From assembly GCA_018380885.1 (NCBI GenBank), contig JAGZSY010000051.1, positions 1 to 21,010 of the forward strand: DNA of 21,010 nt. Reading direction: 5' to 3'. The DNA is from Enterocloster asparagiformis (lineage in GTDB: Bacteria; Bacillota; Clostridia; Lachnospirales; Lachnospiraceae). The translations under genes and the position numbers were made by a program. Below are positions 6,301 through 14,799 of this stretch, piece after piece. Every line of letters starts with the position of its first letter. Position 1 is the first letter of the stretch. The notes under the pieces were generated by a model. It was not told the origin of the DNA. It made no database searches and saw only the letters and a program-made list of their open reading frames with translations.

Positions 6301-7905
6301 TTATGCTTTGCCGAATTCCGACAGCTTCAGTCCCGGATTTCGCTCCAGCACCATTCCCACGCTCCAGCTGTTGATAAACAGCAGAAGGGGGTTGTCTTTC
6401 AGATCTTTGATTCGTTTCATGTCGGAGGTTCCCTGGATGCGGGCCACATCGATCTCCTGGGGATTTTCCACCCAGCGGATGTGCTCGAAGGGCAGCTTTT
6501 CCAAGGCCACCTCCACGTTATACTCGTTTTTCAGGCGGTAGGTCAGCACCTCGAACTGCAGCACGCCCACCACGCCCACGATGATCTCCTCCATGCCGGA
6601 GTTGAACTCCTGGAAAATCTGGATGGCGCCCTCCTGGGCGATCTGGTTCACGCCCTTGATAAACTGCTTGCGCTTCATGGTGTCCACCTGGCGCACTCTG
6701 GCAAAATGCTCAGGCGCAAAGGTGGGAATCCCCTCAAACTGGAATTTCTCATTGGAGGAGCACAGGGTGTCGCCGATGGAAAAGATTCCTGGGTCGAACA
6801 CGCCGATAATATCCCCGGCGTAGGCCTCCTCCACGATCTTGCGGTCCTGGGCCATCAGCTGCTGGGGCTGGGTCAGGCGTATCTTGCGGCCGCCCTGGAC
6901 GTGGTTCACCTCCATACCTGCCTCAAACTTGCCGGAGCAGATGCGCATGAACGCGATGCGGTCCCGGTGGGCCTTGTTCATATTGGCCTGAATCTTAAAC
7001 ACAAAGGCGGAAAAATCCGGGCGGAAGGGATCGATCTCCCCGTCCAGCGTCCTTCTGGACAGGGGAGCCGTGGTCATTTTCAGGAAATGCTCCAGGAAGG
7101 TCTCCACTCCGAAGTTGGTCAGCGCGGACCCGAAGAACACCGGGGACAGATTGCCCCGCTGCACCCGCTCCATATCCAGCTCGTCGCTGGCTCCGTCCAG
7201 CAGCTCGATGTCGTCCCGGAGCTGCTGATTGTAAACCGGCCCCACCAGCGCGTCCAGATCCGTGGACTCCAGGTCGTACTCCTGGCTCTCCACCTCCTTG
7301 GCTCCGCCCATGGCGGCGGTGAAGGTGGTGATCTTTTTGGTAAAGCGGTCGTACACGCCCTTGAAATTCTTGCCGCAGCCGATGGGCCAGTTCACGGGGC
7401 AGGTGCGGATTCCCAGCACATTCTCAATCTCGTCCAGAAGCTCGTAGGGATCCCTGGCCTCGCGGTCGAACTTGTTGATAAAGGTAAAAATGGGGATGTG
7501 GCGCATGACGCAGACCTTGAACAGCTTGATGGTCTGAGCCTCCACACCCTTGGAGCCGTCGATCACCATAACCGCGGAATCCGCGGCCATCAGGGTGCGG
7601 TAGGTGTCCTCGGAGAAGTCCTGGTGTCCCGGCGTGTCCAGAATGTTGATGCAGTATCCCTCGTAGTTGAACTGCATGGCGGAGGAGGTGACGGAAATTC
7701 CCCTCTCCTTCTCAATGTCCATCCAGTCGGACACCGCGTGTTTGGCTGCCTTTCTTCCCTTCACCGTTCCCGCCAGGTTAATGGCACCGCCGTACAGCAG
7801 AAATTTCTCCGTCAAAGTGGTCTTACCTGCGTCGGGGTGGGAGATGATGGCAAAGGTTCTGCGATTGTTTATTTCCTCTTTCATCTGATCTAAGGTCTGT
7901 GACAA
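6301..7905 (-). CDS. prfC: Peptide chain release factor 3
   Basis: A translational GTPase of the RF3 family, which removes RF1/RF2 from the ribosome after peptide release. I place the start at TTG 7905, which has GGAGG nine bases upstream and gives 534 residues, near the E. coli length of 529. The frame is open further upstream to 7989, but that extension lacks family similarity and lies over the promoter. G1 reads AIISHPDAGKTT, followed by the RF3-typical TVKGRKAAKHAVSDWMD and the switch II DTPGHQDF; the NKFD box (G4) is present. The C-terminal region includes EIIVGVVGVLQFEVLTYRL, typical of RF3. It has its own promoter and is followed by a strong hairpin. Confidence 0.93.
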   Translation of the reverse strand: MSQTLDQMKEEINNRRTFAIISHPDAGKTTLTEKFLLYGGAINLAGTVKGRKAAKHAVSDWMDIEKERGISVTSSAMQFNYEGYCINILDTPGHQDFSEDTYRTLMAADSAVMVIDGSKGVEAQTIKLFKVCVMRHIPIFTFINKFDREARDPYELLDEIENVLGIRTCPVNWPIGCGKNFKGVYDRFTKKITTFTAAMGGAKEVESQEYDLESTDLDALVGPVYNQQLRDDIELLDGASDELDMERVQRGNLSPVFFGSALTNFGVETFLEHFLKMTTAPLSRRTLDGEIDPFRPDFSAFVFKIQANMNKAHRDRIAFMRICSGKFEAGMEVNHVQGGRKIRLTQPQQLMAQDRKIVEEAYAGDIIGVFDPGIFSIGDTLCSSNEKFQFEGIPTFAPEHFARVRQVDTMKRKQFIKGVNQIAQEGAIQIFQEFNSGMEEIIVGVVGVLQFEVLTYRLKNEYNVEVALEKLPFEHIRWVENPQEIDVARIQGTSDMKRIKDLKDNPLLLFINSWSVGMVLERNPGLKLSEFGKA

Positions 7906-7992
7906 ATCTTTCGTCCTCCATACTGTTTTTCGCTCAAAAGATGGACGCACACACAGCTGAGTACGTCCATTCCTTGGGGAAATATCCATTTC

Positions 7993-8021
7993 ATTTTAGT
8001 ATGATTATCTGTCAAAGTCAA
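7993..8021 (-). promoter_or_regulatory. Promoter of prfC
   Basis: TTGACT (8021-8016), a 17-base spacer and TAAAAT (7998-7993) on the minus strand, about 90 bases before the preferred prfC start. A second TTGACA directly abuts the -35 box. Confidence 0.6.
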
Positions 8022-8048
8022 GGTATTTATAGCGCTGCGCGCAAAACA

Positions 8049-8081
8049 GCGCGGCCTCCCGTTGGCAGGGATTGGCCGCGC
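8049..8081 (-). terminator. Terminator of the dehydrogenase-pepT-permease operon
   Basis: Arms GCGCGGCC (8049-8056) and GGCCGCGC (8074-8081), extended by TCCC/GGGA with a 2-base bulge, lie about 20 bases past the permease stop. On the minus strand the stem is followed by TGTTTTG. Confidence 0.65.
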
Positions 8082-8100
8082 CGGCAAAACAAAATTTGCT

Positions 8101-9441
8101 CTATGCCTCCTCGTAGGAAATTTCCATCTGGACCTTTCCGCTCTTATAACGGACAAGGGAGAAAATAATGGCCGCGGCCAGCACCACCAGATTGATGATG
8201 ATCATCTTGATGTCGGCCGACAGGGCGTTGGAGATCAGCTGGAAGGCCGCCACGCCTGCGCAGGAATACATCAGCAGACGGTACGCCCAGTCCGGCATGT
8301 GGAACATGGATTTCGCCCACAGCTCGGGGAGCATTTTCGGCATTCTCAGGTATCCGATGGCGTAAACGATGGAGCGCAGATAGGTGATAAACATAACCAG
8401 GTCCGCAATCTGGGCCACGCTGAAGTTGAACACAATCGGAACGATACACAGCAGGTACCACACAATCAGCCACTTATAGGGGGTGCGGTACTTGGGATGG
8501 AGCTCTCCCATGCTCTTGGGGAACCAGCCGTCGCGGGATGCCTGGACAAGGGGCTTGGTTATGTAGGCCACCGTAACATTCAGGGTGGTCGCCGTTGCGC
8601 CCAGAGCGCCTGCCACGATGAAGAACACAAACATCGGACGGTTGAAAATCTCATTTGCCACCAGGGTAAGCGGCTTGCCGATCACCTGCTCCACAGGCAG
8701 AACACCTGCGGCCACGATGGACAGCAGCGCGAACATCAGCGCCACAAAGGCCGTGGAGATAATGATGGTGGTGGGGATATCCTTCTTGGGATTTTTGCAC
8801 TCGCCTGAGAAGGAGATCAGCTCCGAGGCGCCCAGCACCGCGTAGTTTAAGAACGCGCCGCCGGCAAAGATTCCGATCACGCCGTGGGTGGTAAAGCCCG
8901 GGTTGGTAAAGTAAGTGCTGAAGTCCACGTGGGGCATACCGCACACGATAAACAGTATGATGGCTCCCACCAGGGCCACGGTCAGCACGTTCTCAACCTT
9001 TGCCATAATATTGATTCCGAAGAAATTGACCACAAAGAAGAAGGTTGCGATCACCACGGCCACCACCCGCTGGTTCGCCCCCGGAAACAGCGCCTGGAAA
9101 TACTCCGCAAAGGACAGGGCGTACATACAGATACACATCTCTCCCAGGAAGTAAACGATCACCCAGGCGCCCGCCCATTTCTCACCCACAAACATGGACC
9201 AGACCGTGTAGTTGCCGCCCTTAAACCGGGCGATGCTGGAGCTTAAAATGCTGGGCACTGCGAAGAACAGCGCGAAAAATGTTGCGATCAGGTACGAGAT
9301 GCACACCGAGCGGCCGGTCCGGCCGATGCCGATTCCGGTCAGGGTCATTACGCCCGCTCCGATGATCATTCCCACCGCGATGCCGAATAAGTCTTTCCTG
9401 GTCAGCACCTGTTTATAGCCTACATCATGCTTTTCACTCAT
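8101..9441 (-). CDS. APC-family amino-acid permease
   Basis: 446 residues with about twelve hydrophobic segments. The first segment carries the APC signature GIAVGMIIGAGVMTLTGIGIG (glycines of the substrate-binding unwound helix), and a cytoplasmic loop near the middle reads SGECKNPKKDIP, typical of the amino acid-polyamine-organocation superfamily. It should import amino acids by coupling to ions or exchange across the plasma membrane. The ATG is preceded by GGAGGAGG. It lies 25 bases after pepT and is probably the last gene of a three-gene operon; substrates could be the products of peptide breakdown. The specific amino acid cannot be deduced. A hairpin terminator follows. Confidence 0.88.
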   Translation of the reverse strand: MSEKHDVGYKQVLTRKDLFGIAVGMIIGAGVMTLTGIGIGRTGRSVCISYLIATFFALFFAVPSILSSSIARFKGGNYTVWSMFVGEKWAGAWVIVYFLGEMCICMYALSFAEYFQALFPGANQRVVAVVIATFFFVVNFFGINIMAKVENVLTVALVGAIILFIVCGMPHVDFSTYFTNPGFTTHGVIGIFAGGAFLNYAVLGASELISFSGECKNPKKDIPTTIIISTAFVALMFALLSIVAAGVLPVEQVIGKPLTLVANEIFNRPMFVFFIVAGALGATATTLNVTVAYITKPLVQASRDGWFPKSMGELHPKYRTPYKWLIVWYLLCIVPIVFNFSVAQIADLVMFITYLRSIVYAIGYLRMPKMLPELWAKSMFHMPDWAYRLLMYSCAGVAAFQLISNALSADIKMIIINLVVLAAAIIFSLVRYKSGKVQMEISYEEA

Positions 9442-9466
9442 ATTTTTATCCTCCTCCTGCTGCGGC

Positions 9467-10708
9467 TCACTTCCGCTCCCGCTGTATACTCAGACAGCTC
9501 TCGCAGAGTTTCACCAGCAATTCGTATGACTTTTCCATGGACTGGATGCACGTATACTCGTAGATGGTATGACAGTTGTCACCGCCTGTGAACAGGTTGG
9601 GGCAGGGCAGGCCCTTGAACGTGATCTCAGCGCCGTCCACTCCCCCTCTCACCGGGATGATCACCGGCTCAATCCCCAGCTCCTCCATACACTTCACCGC
9701 GTTTTCAATGATAAAGGGCGTCTTTAAAATCTTGTCGCGCATGTTGTACATCACGTCCTCAAACGCAAGCTCCACCGTGCCCTGGCCGTATTTGTCGTTG
9801 AGGAACCCGGCGATGCGGCGCAGGTCGTCCTTCTTCTTCTCAAAGAGGCTGAGCTCGTGGTCCCGCACCAGATAGCGCATCTGGGTGGTTCCCACGTCCC
9901 CCTTTATCTCCGCCAGATGGGTGAAGCCCTCCCGGTCCCTGGTTCCGGCCGGAACCGCCAGGGGATCCAGCAGGCTGTGCAGCTCCATGGCCACCTCCAT
10001 GGAATTGACCAGCCTGTGCCAGGCGTAGCCGGTGTGGGCCACCCGGCCCTTCACAGTCACCTGGACGATGCCGCAGTTAAAATTGTCGTAGTAAAATTCC
10101 CCCAGCTCCCCGCCGTCCATGGAGTAGGCAAAATCGCAGTTGAATTTTTCCAGATCAAAATGCTTGGTGCTGTTTCCGATCTCCTCGTCGCAGGTAAAGC
10201 AGAGCTTGACGTCCCCGTGGCGAATCTGCGGATCTTCTGTCAGCCTGCGGGCCATCTCCATGATCACCGCCACGCCGCTCTTGTCGTCCGCGCCCAGCAG
10301 GGTGGTCCCGTCCCCAACGATCAGATCCTTGCCCTGGTAAACCTTCAGCCTGGGGAACTGCTCCACGGAAAAGATAATGTTCTGCTCCTCGTTCAGCACA
10401 ATATCCGTCCCGTCGTAATTCTCAATAATCCGCGGCTTCACGTTGCAGCCGGGCAAATCCGGCGCGGTGTCCATGTGGGCCGTAAAGCCGATGGCCGGTA
10501 TCCCCTCGCCGCTGTTGGAGGGAATGGACGCGTAAACCGTCCCGTACTCGTCCATGGCCGCGTCGGACACGCCCATCTGGTGCAATTCCCGCACCAGCAG
10601 ATTTCCCAAATCCTTCTGCTTCTCCGTGCTGGGAAACGTGCCGGTCCCGGGGCGGGACTGGGTGTCAATGGCCACATACCGCAAAAAACGTTCTACCAGA
10701 CTATTCAT
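9467..10708 (-). CDS. pepT: Peptidase T (tripeptide aminopeptidase)
   Basis: 413 residues from ATG 10708, the family's usual length of about 408-413; longer in-frame forms would extend into the upstream gene. AGGAG lies six bases before this ATG. Metal and catalytic residues are visible: H78 and D80 in FTAHMDTAPD, D141 in LLGADDKSGVA, the E175/E176 pair in TCDEEIG, D198 in YSMDGGE, and H380 in GGDNCHTIYEY. The enzyme removes the N-terminal residue from tripeptides in the cytoplasm using two zinc ions. The start overlaps the end of the upstream dehydrogenase-like gene by 8 bases (coupled translation), and an amino-acid permease follows. Confidence 0.95.
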   Translation of the reverse strand: MNSLVERFLRYVAIDTQSRPGTGTFPSTEKQKDLGNLLVRELHQMGVSDAAMDEYGTVYASIPSNSGEGIPAIGFTAHMDTAPDLPGCNVKPRIIENYDGTDIVLNEEQNIIFSVEQFPRLKVYQGKDLIVGDGTTLLGADDKSGVAVIMEMARRLTEDPQIRHGDVKLCFTCDEEIGNSTKHFDLEKFNCDFAYSMDGGELGEFYYDNFNCGIVQVTVKGRVAHTGYAWHRLVNSMEVAMELHSLLDPLAVPAGTRDREGFTHLAEIKGDVGTTQMRYLVRDHELSLFEKKKDDLRRIAGFLNDKYGQGTVELAFEDVMYNMRDKILKTPFIIENAVKCMEELGIEPVIIPVRGGVDGAEITFKGLPCPNLFTGGDNCHTIYEYTCIQSMEKSYELLVKLCESCLSIQRERK

Positions 10709-11612
10709 GACCTGCTCCTCTCTTCGCCAGGAAATGCTCCACATTTTCAATGGACTTTTGGGACAGCCTCAGGGTGCACTGCTCCGAACTTCCCGCGCAT
10801 TTGTCGATGTAGATAAAATGATCGTACTGTTTGAAGCGCTCCGCCGTGTCTCCCACGCCCACTTCCTCACAGATATAGTAATTGCCGGGCTTCTGCAGCC
10901 AACGCTCCATGGCCTCCTCGTCAAAGGTGGGCCCGATGGACGTGTTCAGGAAAATCTTTCCCTGTCCGAACAGCTCAAACTCCCGCTCCCCGATCAGCCG
11001 GGTGTTCTTGGGCAGCTGGGTGGAAAGAATGTCCACGGTCCCCAAAAGCTCATCCAGGGGCAGATACTTTACCCCCATAGCCTCCGCCGCCTCATTCCGC
11101 CTCAGGTCGGAATAATAGACCTCCGCCTCCATGAGCTTTAAAACCTTCGCCAGCTTGAAGCCCGTGTTGCCCAGCCCCACTACGCCGATTTTCTGGCCGT
11201 ACAGCTCGTTGGGCCGCTGCCGCCACTGCTGTTTTCCAAAGCCGTGCAGGAGCCAGACCAGGGAGGCCACGGCAAACTCGATCACGCCCCCGTCGCCATA
11301 ATCTGTGATCCCGGTCACCGTGATATTCCGCTCCCGGCAGCAGGCGATGTCCACATTTGCGCTGGCTTCGCTGTACAGGGTGCAGCACATGCCCACGTAC
11401 ACAAGGTTGGGACATTTTTCCAGAATTTCCCTGGTAATCGGGGTGCAGTAGGATACCATAAGGCAGTCCGCATCCCCTATGCGCTCGCAGATCACCGCCG
11501 GGTCTGTGGGAAAGTCATCGTAGAATACCACCTTCTCCGACAACTCCCCCAGCCGCGCTCTGGCCCAGCCGTTCATCCCGGTGTCGTCAACTACAACCGT
11601 TTTTTTAAACAT
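10701..11612 (-). CDS. D-isomer-specific 2-hydroxyacid dehydrogenase-like protein, altered active site
   Basis: 303 residues with the NAD-binding Rossmann motif GVVGLGNTG (glycines 146, 148, 151) and a family-like layout: an N-terminal catalytic half, the NAD domain, and a return helix at the C-terminus. Family members normally reduce 2-keto acids to D-2-hydroxy acids with an Arg in the N(A/T/S)RG segment, a Glu and a His. Here the Arg segment reads NTSIG (Ile 226) and the position expected for the His reads YIDKCAG (Lys 271), while E249/E250 fall in the Glu region. The chemistry may therefore differ, or the protein may only bind nucleotide. It is the first gene of the operon with pepT and the permease. 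AGGAGGGGG precedes the ATG. Close annotated relatives may carry other names. Confidence 0.75.
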   Translation of the reverse strand: MFKKTVVVDDTGMNGWARARLGELSEKVVFYDDFPTDPAVICERIGDADCLMVSYCTPITREILEKCPNLVYVGMCCTLYSEASANVDIACCRERNITVTGITDYGDGGVIEFAVASLVWLLHGFGKQQWRQRPNELYGQKIGVVGLGNTGFKLAKVLKLMEAEVYYSDLRRNEAAEAMGVKYLPLDELLGTVDILSTQLPKNTRLIGEREFELFGQGKIFLNTSIGPTFDEEAMERWLQKPGNYYICEEVGVGDTAERFKQYDHFIYIDKCAGSSEQCTLRLSQKSIENVEHFLAKRGAGHE

Positions 11613-11649
11613 TTCCCCCTCCTGTATGTCAGATTTTCTTTACACAGTT

Positions 11650-11678
11650 ATTATAAAAAAATCCACCTTTTCTCTATA
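11650..11678 (-). promoter_or_regulatory. Possible promoter of the dehydrogenase-pepT-permease operon
   Basis: A perfect TATAAT (11655-11650, minus strand) lies about 40 bases before the ATG. The -35 position at 17-base spacing (TATAGA) is weak and falls within the terminator hairpin, so this is tentative. Confidence 0.35.
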
Positions 11679-11698
11679 TACGAAAAAGTGGATTTTTT
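11656..11698 (-). terminator. Terminator of the coaBC-two-component-SBP operon
   Basis: Arms AAAAAATCCAC (11656-11666) and GTGGATTTTTT (11688-11698), extended by TTTTC/GAAAA after one mismatch. On the minus strand it comes about 25 bases past the solute-binding protein stop and ends in a long T run. T residues also follow on the plus strand. Confidence 0.85.
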
Positions 11699-11722
11699 GT
11701 TAAAAAACCGGATATTCACTTG

Positions 11723-13030
11723 TCATGGCGCCTGCGGGATCACCAGGCCGGGGGCCGCTATCTCAAGCATCTCCAGGAAATGACCGTATATTTCCTCCGG
11801 GGTCAGATCCGGCTGGTGGATAATAGCGTCCACCGCCAGATGGTAAATCTCGTCCAGCTCCAGGTCGTAGGGCGAGAGGGGCCGCTCATACCGCCCCGGC
11901 ATCAGGCAGTCGGTAAAATATCCCCCCACGTCCTGGCTGCCGAAGCCCTGGATATTCAAATGCTTGTAGGAGGGATCGCCGTTTTGGTACTGGTAGTAGA
12001 TCAACTGCCTGCATTTGGCCTCCCGGTTGGCCTCAGCCCCCTCCCCGGTCTGGGTCAGATAATGCACAAACTCCCAGGCCGCCTCCTTGTGGGTGCTGGA
12101 GGACGGGATACAGCACACCAGCCCGCCCCATTTGAAGCTGCCGCCCGGAGGGCTGATCAGCACCCAATCCTCCTTGGAGTTGACGGAAAACGCCTCATAC
12201 TGGGAAATCCACAGGCTCCACGGGGCCATGATATAGGAATCGTCGCGATAATCCTCAGACCACTCCATGGACACCTGGGAGGTGCTCCCCACCAGGCCGG
12301 TCCGGTAGAGGCGGCTGAGGTCGCGGAAATATTGCAGGAACCGCTCCGGCCGCACCATGCGCCGGTTTCGCACATAGGGCTGGTCGGTCTGGTTGAACAT
12401 CATGGAGCCCACGTCCCCTAAGCAGTTAAAGAGCATGAACTCCTTCCCCGCCGCCTTCTGCTCCAGCCCCCGCTCAATCACCGCGTCCCAGGTTGGGAAC
12501 AGCGCCATGGCCTCCCCGGGCGTGTCCACGCCGAACACTTCCTTCATGCCCCCCGCCCTGTAGGCCAGACCGGCCGCGTCCAGATTATAGGGCACCGCCA
12601 CCAGGCGGCCGGACTCCGAGCGCACGTAGGGCGCGCAGCTCTCGGGGAACAGCGATAAGTCCAACCCGTAGGGCTCCCGGCTCAAATCCTCCCACACGGG
12701 AATATCCAAAAAATTGCCCGCATAGTAGTCCTGAAGCAGGCAGACATCCGGCAGCTCATTGGAGATGTCTATGGCGCTCTTTAACTGTCTGGCGTAATCA
12801 GAGATGGAGACATTGATGTAATTTAACCGCACGTTCTTCCCGGTGTCCGCCACATAGCGGTCGAAAATCTCCACCATCGAGTCGTCCCAGTACCAGATCG
12901 TGATAACCTCGGGCTGGCCTTTGCCGTCCGCGCTGCGCCCTTCCCGCTCCTGAGCGCGCACAAAGCTCAGGAGCACACCGCTGTAGACCAGCACAATCAG
13001 GCACAGCGCCGCTGTTGTCCTCTTCCACAT
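11723..13030 (-). CDS. Extracellular solute-binding protein (family 1-like)
   Basis: 435 residues. A hydrophobic N-terminal segment (about 7-25) ends in FVRAQ, fitting signal peptidase cleavage near A26 or a retained membrane anchor; I see no lipobox Cys, unlike most Gram-positive binding proteins. The mature part resembles carbohydrate-type binding proteins: ITIWYWDD, LPDVCLLQDYYAGNFLDI, GRLVAVPYNLDAAGLAYR, and near the C-terminal half HKEAAWEFVHYLTQ. Such proteins normally feed an ABC permease, but no permease gene is adjacent. It follows the histidine kinase gene by two bases and shares its ribosome-site region (GAGGGGGAATAG), so it may serve as the ligand-sensing partner of that kinase. 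The ligand is unknown; a sugar or glycoside is plausible. Confidence 0.82.
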   Translation of the reverse strand: MWKRTTAALCLIVLVYSGVLLSFVRAQEREGRSADGKGQPEVITIWYWDDSMVEIFDRYVADTGKNVRLNYINVSISDYARQLKSAIDISNELPDVCLLQDYYAGNFLDIPVWEDLSREPYGLDLSLFPESCAPYVRSESGRLVAVPYNLDAAGLAYRAGGMKEVFGVDTPGEAMALFPTWDAVIERGLEQKAAGKEFMLFNCLGDVGSMMFNQTDQPYVRNRRMVRPERFLQYFRDLSRLYRTGLVGSTSQVSMEWSEDYRDDSYIMAPWSLWISQYEAFSVNSKEDWVLISPPGGSFKWGGLVCCIPSSSTHKEAAWEFVHYLTQTGEGAEANREAKCRQLIYYQYQNGDPSYKHLNIQGFGSQDVGGYFTDCLMPGRYERPLSPYDLELDEIYHLAVDAIIHQPDLTPEEIYGHFLEMLEIAAPGLVIPQAP

Positions 13031-13032
13031 AA

Positions 13033-14799
13033 CTATTCCCCCTCGTACAAATCCACCTGGTCCGCAGGTATCAGGACCGGGGCTGTGTTGTAGGGAAGGC
13101 AGATCAGCACGGTGGTGCCCTTTCCCTTTTCACTGTAAATTTCAAATACATAACGGTCCTGGTACAGGTATTCCAGCCGCTCCCGGATGCTCTTCATCCC
13201 GATGGAATGTACGCCGCCGGAGGTCTCGCCCATGGACTGTTTAGCCGCGTCCAGGGTCTCCTCGTCCATACCCACGCCGGAGTCCGCGACGCAAATCCGC
13301 AGCATCTCCTCCTCCCGCTCCACCAGTATTTCCACCGTCCCCGGCTCTTCCAAAGGCGCGATGCCGTGGTAGATGGCATTCTCCACCACGGGCTGCAGAA
13401 TATTTTTTGGTATGTACGCGCCCAGAAGCTCCTGGGGCACGTGGAGCATCAGCTGGAACCTGTCCTTGTAGCGGTAGCTCTGGATCACGCAGTAGGCAGA
13501 AACCACGGACAGCTCTACGGACAGCGGATCGTCGATGCGGCCCGAGTAGGCGGCCATGCCGTCCTGGAGAATCAGGATCAGGGACTGAACCATCTTTTCA
13601 ATGTCCCCGTTCCCCTCCCGCCTGGCCAGGTAGATCACGGAATTTAAGGTATTGTAGAGAAAATGCGGATGGATCTTTGACATCAGCATATCGAATTTCA
13701 GCTTCTTGTTCACCTTTTCATCGTGAATCCTGCGGGTTATGGATTCCTCTATGCTGTCCGCCATGTTGTTGAACTGGCGGCTGAGCACCTGGAACTCGTC
13801 CCCTGTGCGGATATCCAGCCGCGTCTTTTTACCCTTTGAAAAATCCAGCATGGCCCTGGAGAGCAGGGAGGCAGGCTTCAGGAACTGGTGCACCAGCATG
13901 CAGGTCAGCAGCAGCACCGCCGCCACCGTGGCTGCGGAGTACACGGCAAAAAAATGCCTCAACGGCTCCGCATACTGCCTCAGCTGCTGCCTGGAGGTGT
14001 AGATTCCGATGCCAAAGGGACTGCCCGCCAGGGTGCGCCAGGCAAAATAGCCCCCGTCGCTGGGATAAAACACAGTGCCGTTCTCCCCCTCCCGCGGATG
14101 CTCCCCCACCTTTGCCATCAGTGCCGGCAGGCGCTGTATATCGCCCCGGCTGAGAACCGCCTCTCCGCTCCTGGTGTCGACGAAAAAGTACTCCGTCTCA
14201 GCTTCCACGCCCCGCTCTAAAATGTCCTTGAAATGCTGGACATTGATGTTGAGCAGCACCTGGCCCGCCTCCCGGCCGTCCCCGCCGTGACCGTTGATTC
14301 TCAGGATATAGGTGATAAAGCGGCTGTCCCTGGGATAGCCGCAGGCGTGAACCGCGCTGAAGGTCTCGTTCTTGTCCCTCAGTTGGGCGTACCAGGGCTC
14401 CTTCAGGCGCTCCTTCATATAGTCCTCAAAGGGGCTGTAGGTCCAATACACCTGACCGCCCTGCAAAAGCACGGCGTTGTTGACGTACACCCGCAGGTTG
14501 ATAATGCTCTTAATCCGCTGCACCGCGTCCGTCACCGCGAAATAGTCGTGTTCCTCCGCTGCCAGGAAATTTCTGATCTCCTGGCTGGCGGCCACGTTCT
14601 GGGACAGCATCTGCACGTCGCGGAAGGTGGTCTGAAATTCGTTCACATACTGGTCCAGAGCCCGCTCATCCAGCTTCTGTCTCTGGCTGTACTGGTTGTT
14701 GTACGCGTAGGAATAGGCGAACAGGGAACCGATTGCGGTCATAACCAGTATGATGACCGCGATCCCAGCGCCGATTTTCTTCTGTATGGACTGGTACAC
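13033..14799 (-). CDS. Sensor histidine kinase, YesM/LytS type
   Basis: 588 residues from a GTG start directly abutting the stop of the response regulator gene; GGGGGAG lies four bases upstream. Order: membrane segment (about 9-31), an extracellular sensor region of about 250 residues, a second membrane segment (about 284-306), a HAMP linker (about 307-360), the His_kinase domain with KIHPHFLYNTLNS (phospho-acceptor probably H379), then an ATPase domain with LQPVVENAIYHGI (N box), DSGVGMDEE (G1) and GIGMKS-like and GKGTTV (G2) motifs. It should phosphorylate the AraC-type regulator encoded just upstream in response to an outside signal, possibly relayed by the binding protein encoded just downstream. 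Confidence 0.93.
   Translation of the reverse strand: MYQSIQKKIGAGIAVIILVMTAIGSLFAYSYAYNNQYSQRQKLDERALDQYVNEFQTTFRDVQMLSQNVAASQEIRNFLAAEEHDYFAVTDAVQRIKSIINLRVYVNNAVLLQGGQVYWTYSPFEDYMKERLKEPWYAQLRDKNETFSAVHACGYPRDSRFITYILRINGHGGDGREAGQVLLNINVQHFKDILERGVEAETEYFFVDTRSGEAVLSRGDIQRLPALMAKVGEHPREGENGTVFYPSDGGYFAWRTLAGSPFGIGIYTSRQQLRQYAEPLRHFFAVYSAATVAAVLLLTCMLVHQFLKPASLLSRAMLDFSKGKKTRLDIRTGDEFQVLSRQFNNMADSIEESITRRIHDEKVNKKLKFDMLMSKIHPHFLYNTLNSVIYLARREGNGDIEKMVQSLILILQDGMAAYSGRIDDPLSVELSVVSAYCVIQSYRYKDRFQLMLHVPQELLGAYIPKNILQPVVENAIYHGIAPLEEPGTVEILVEREEEMLRICVADSGVGMDEETLDAAKQSMGETSGGVHSIGMKSIRERLEYLYQDRYVFEIYSEKGKGTTVLICLPYNTAPVLIPADQVDLYEGE

Noticed and set aside
6292..7893. 533-codon plus-strand ORF
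   Set aside because: It lies wholly antisense to prfC, is His/Leu/Gly/Val-rich as expected of a shadow frame, and has no recognisable domain.
7906..7989. Upstream ATG giving a 562-residue release factor 3
   Set aside because: The extension lacks family similarity and begins next to the promoter. The TTG at 7905 has a GGAGG and gives the normal length.
11656..11698. Inverted repeat as a possible operator
   Set aside because: Long arms, a T run and its position just after a gene fit a terminator better.
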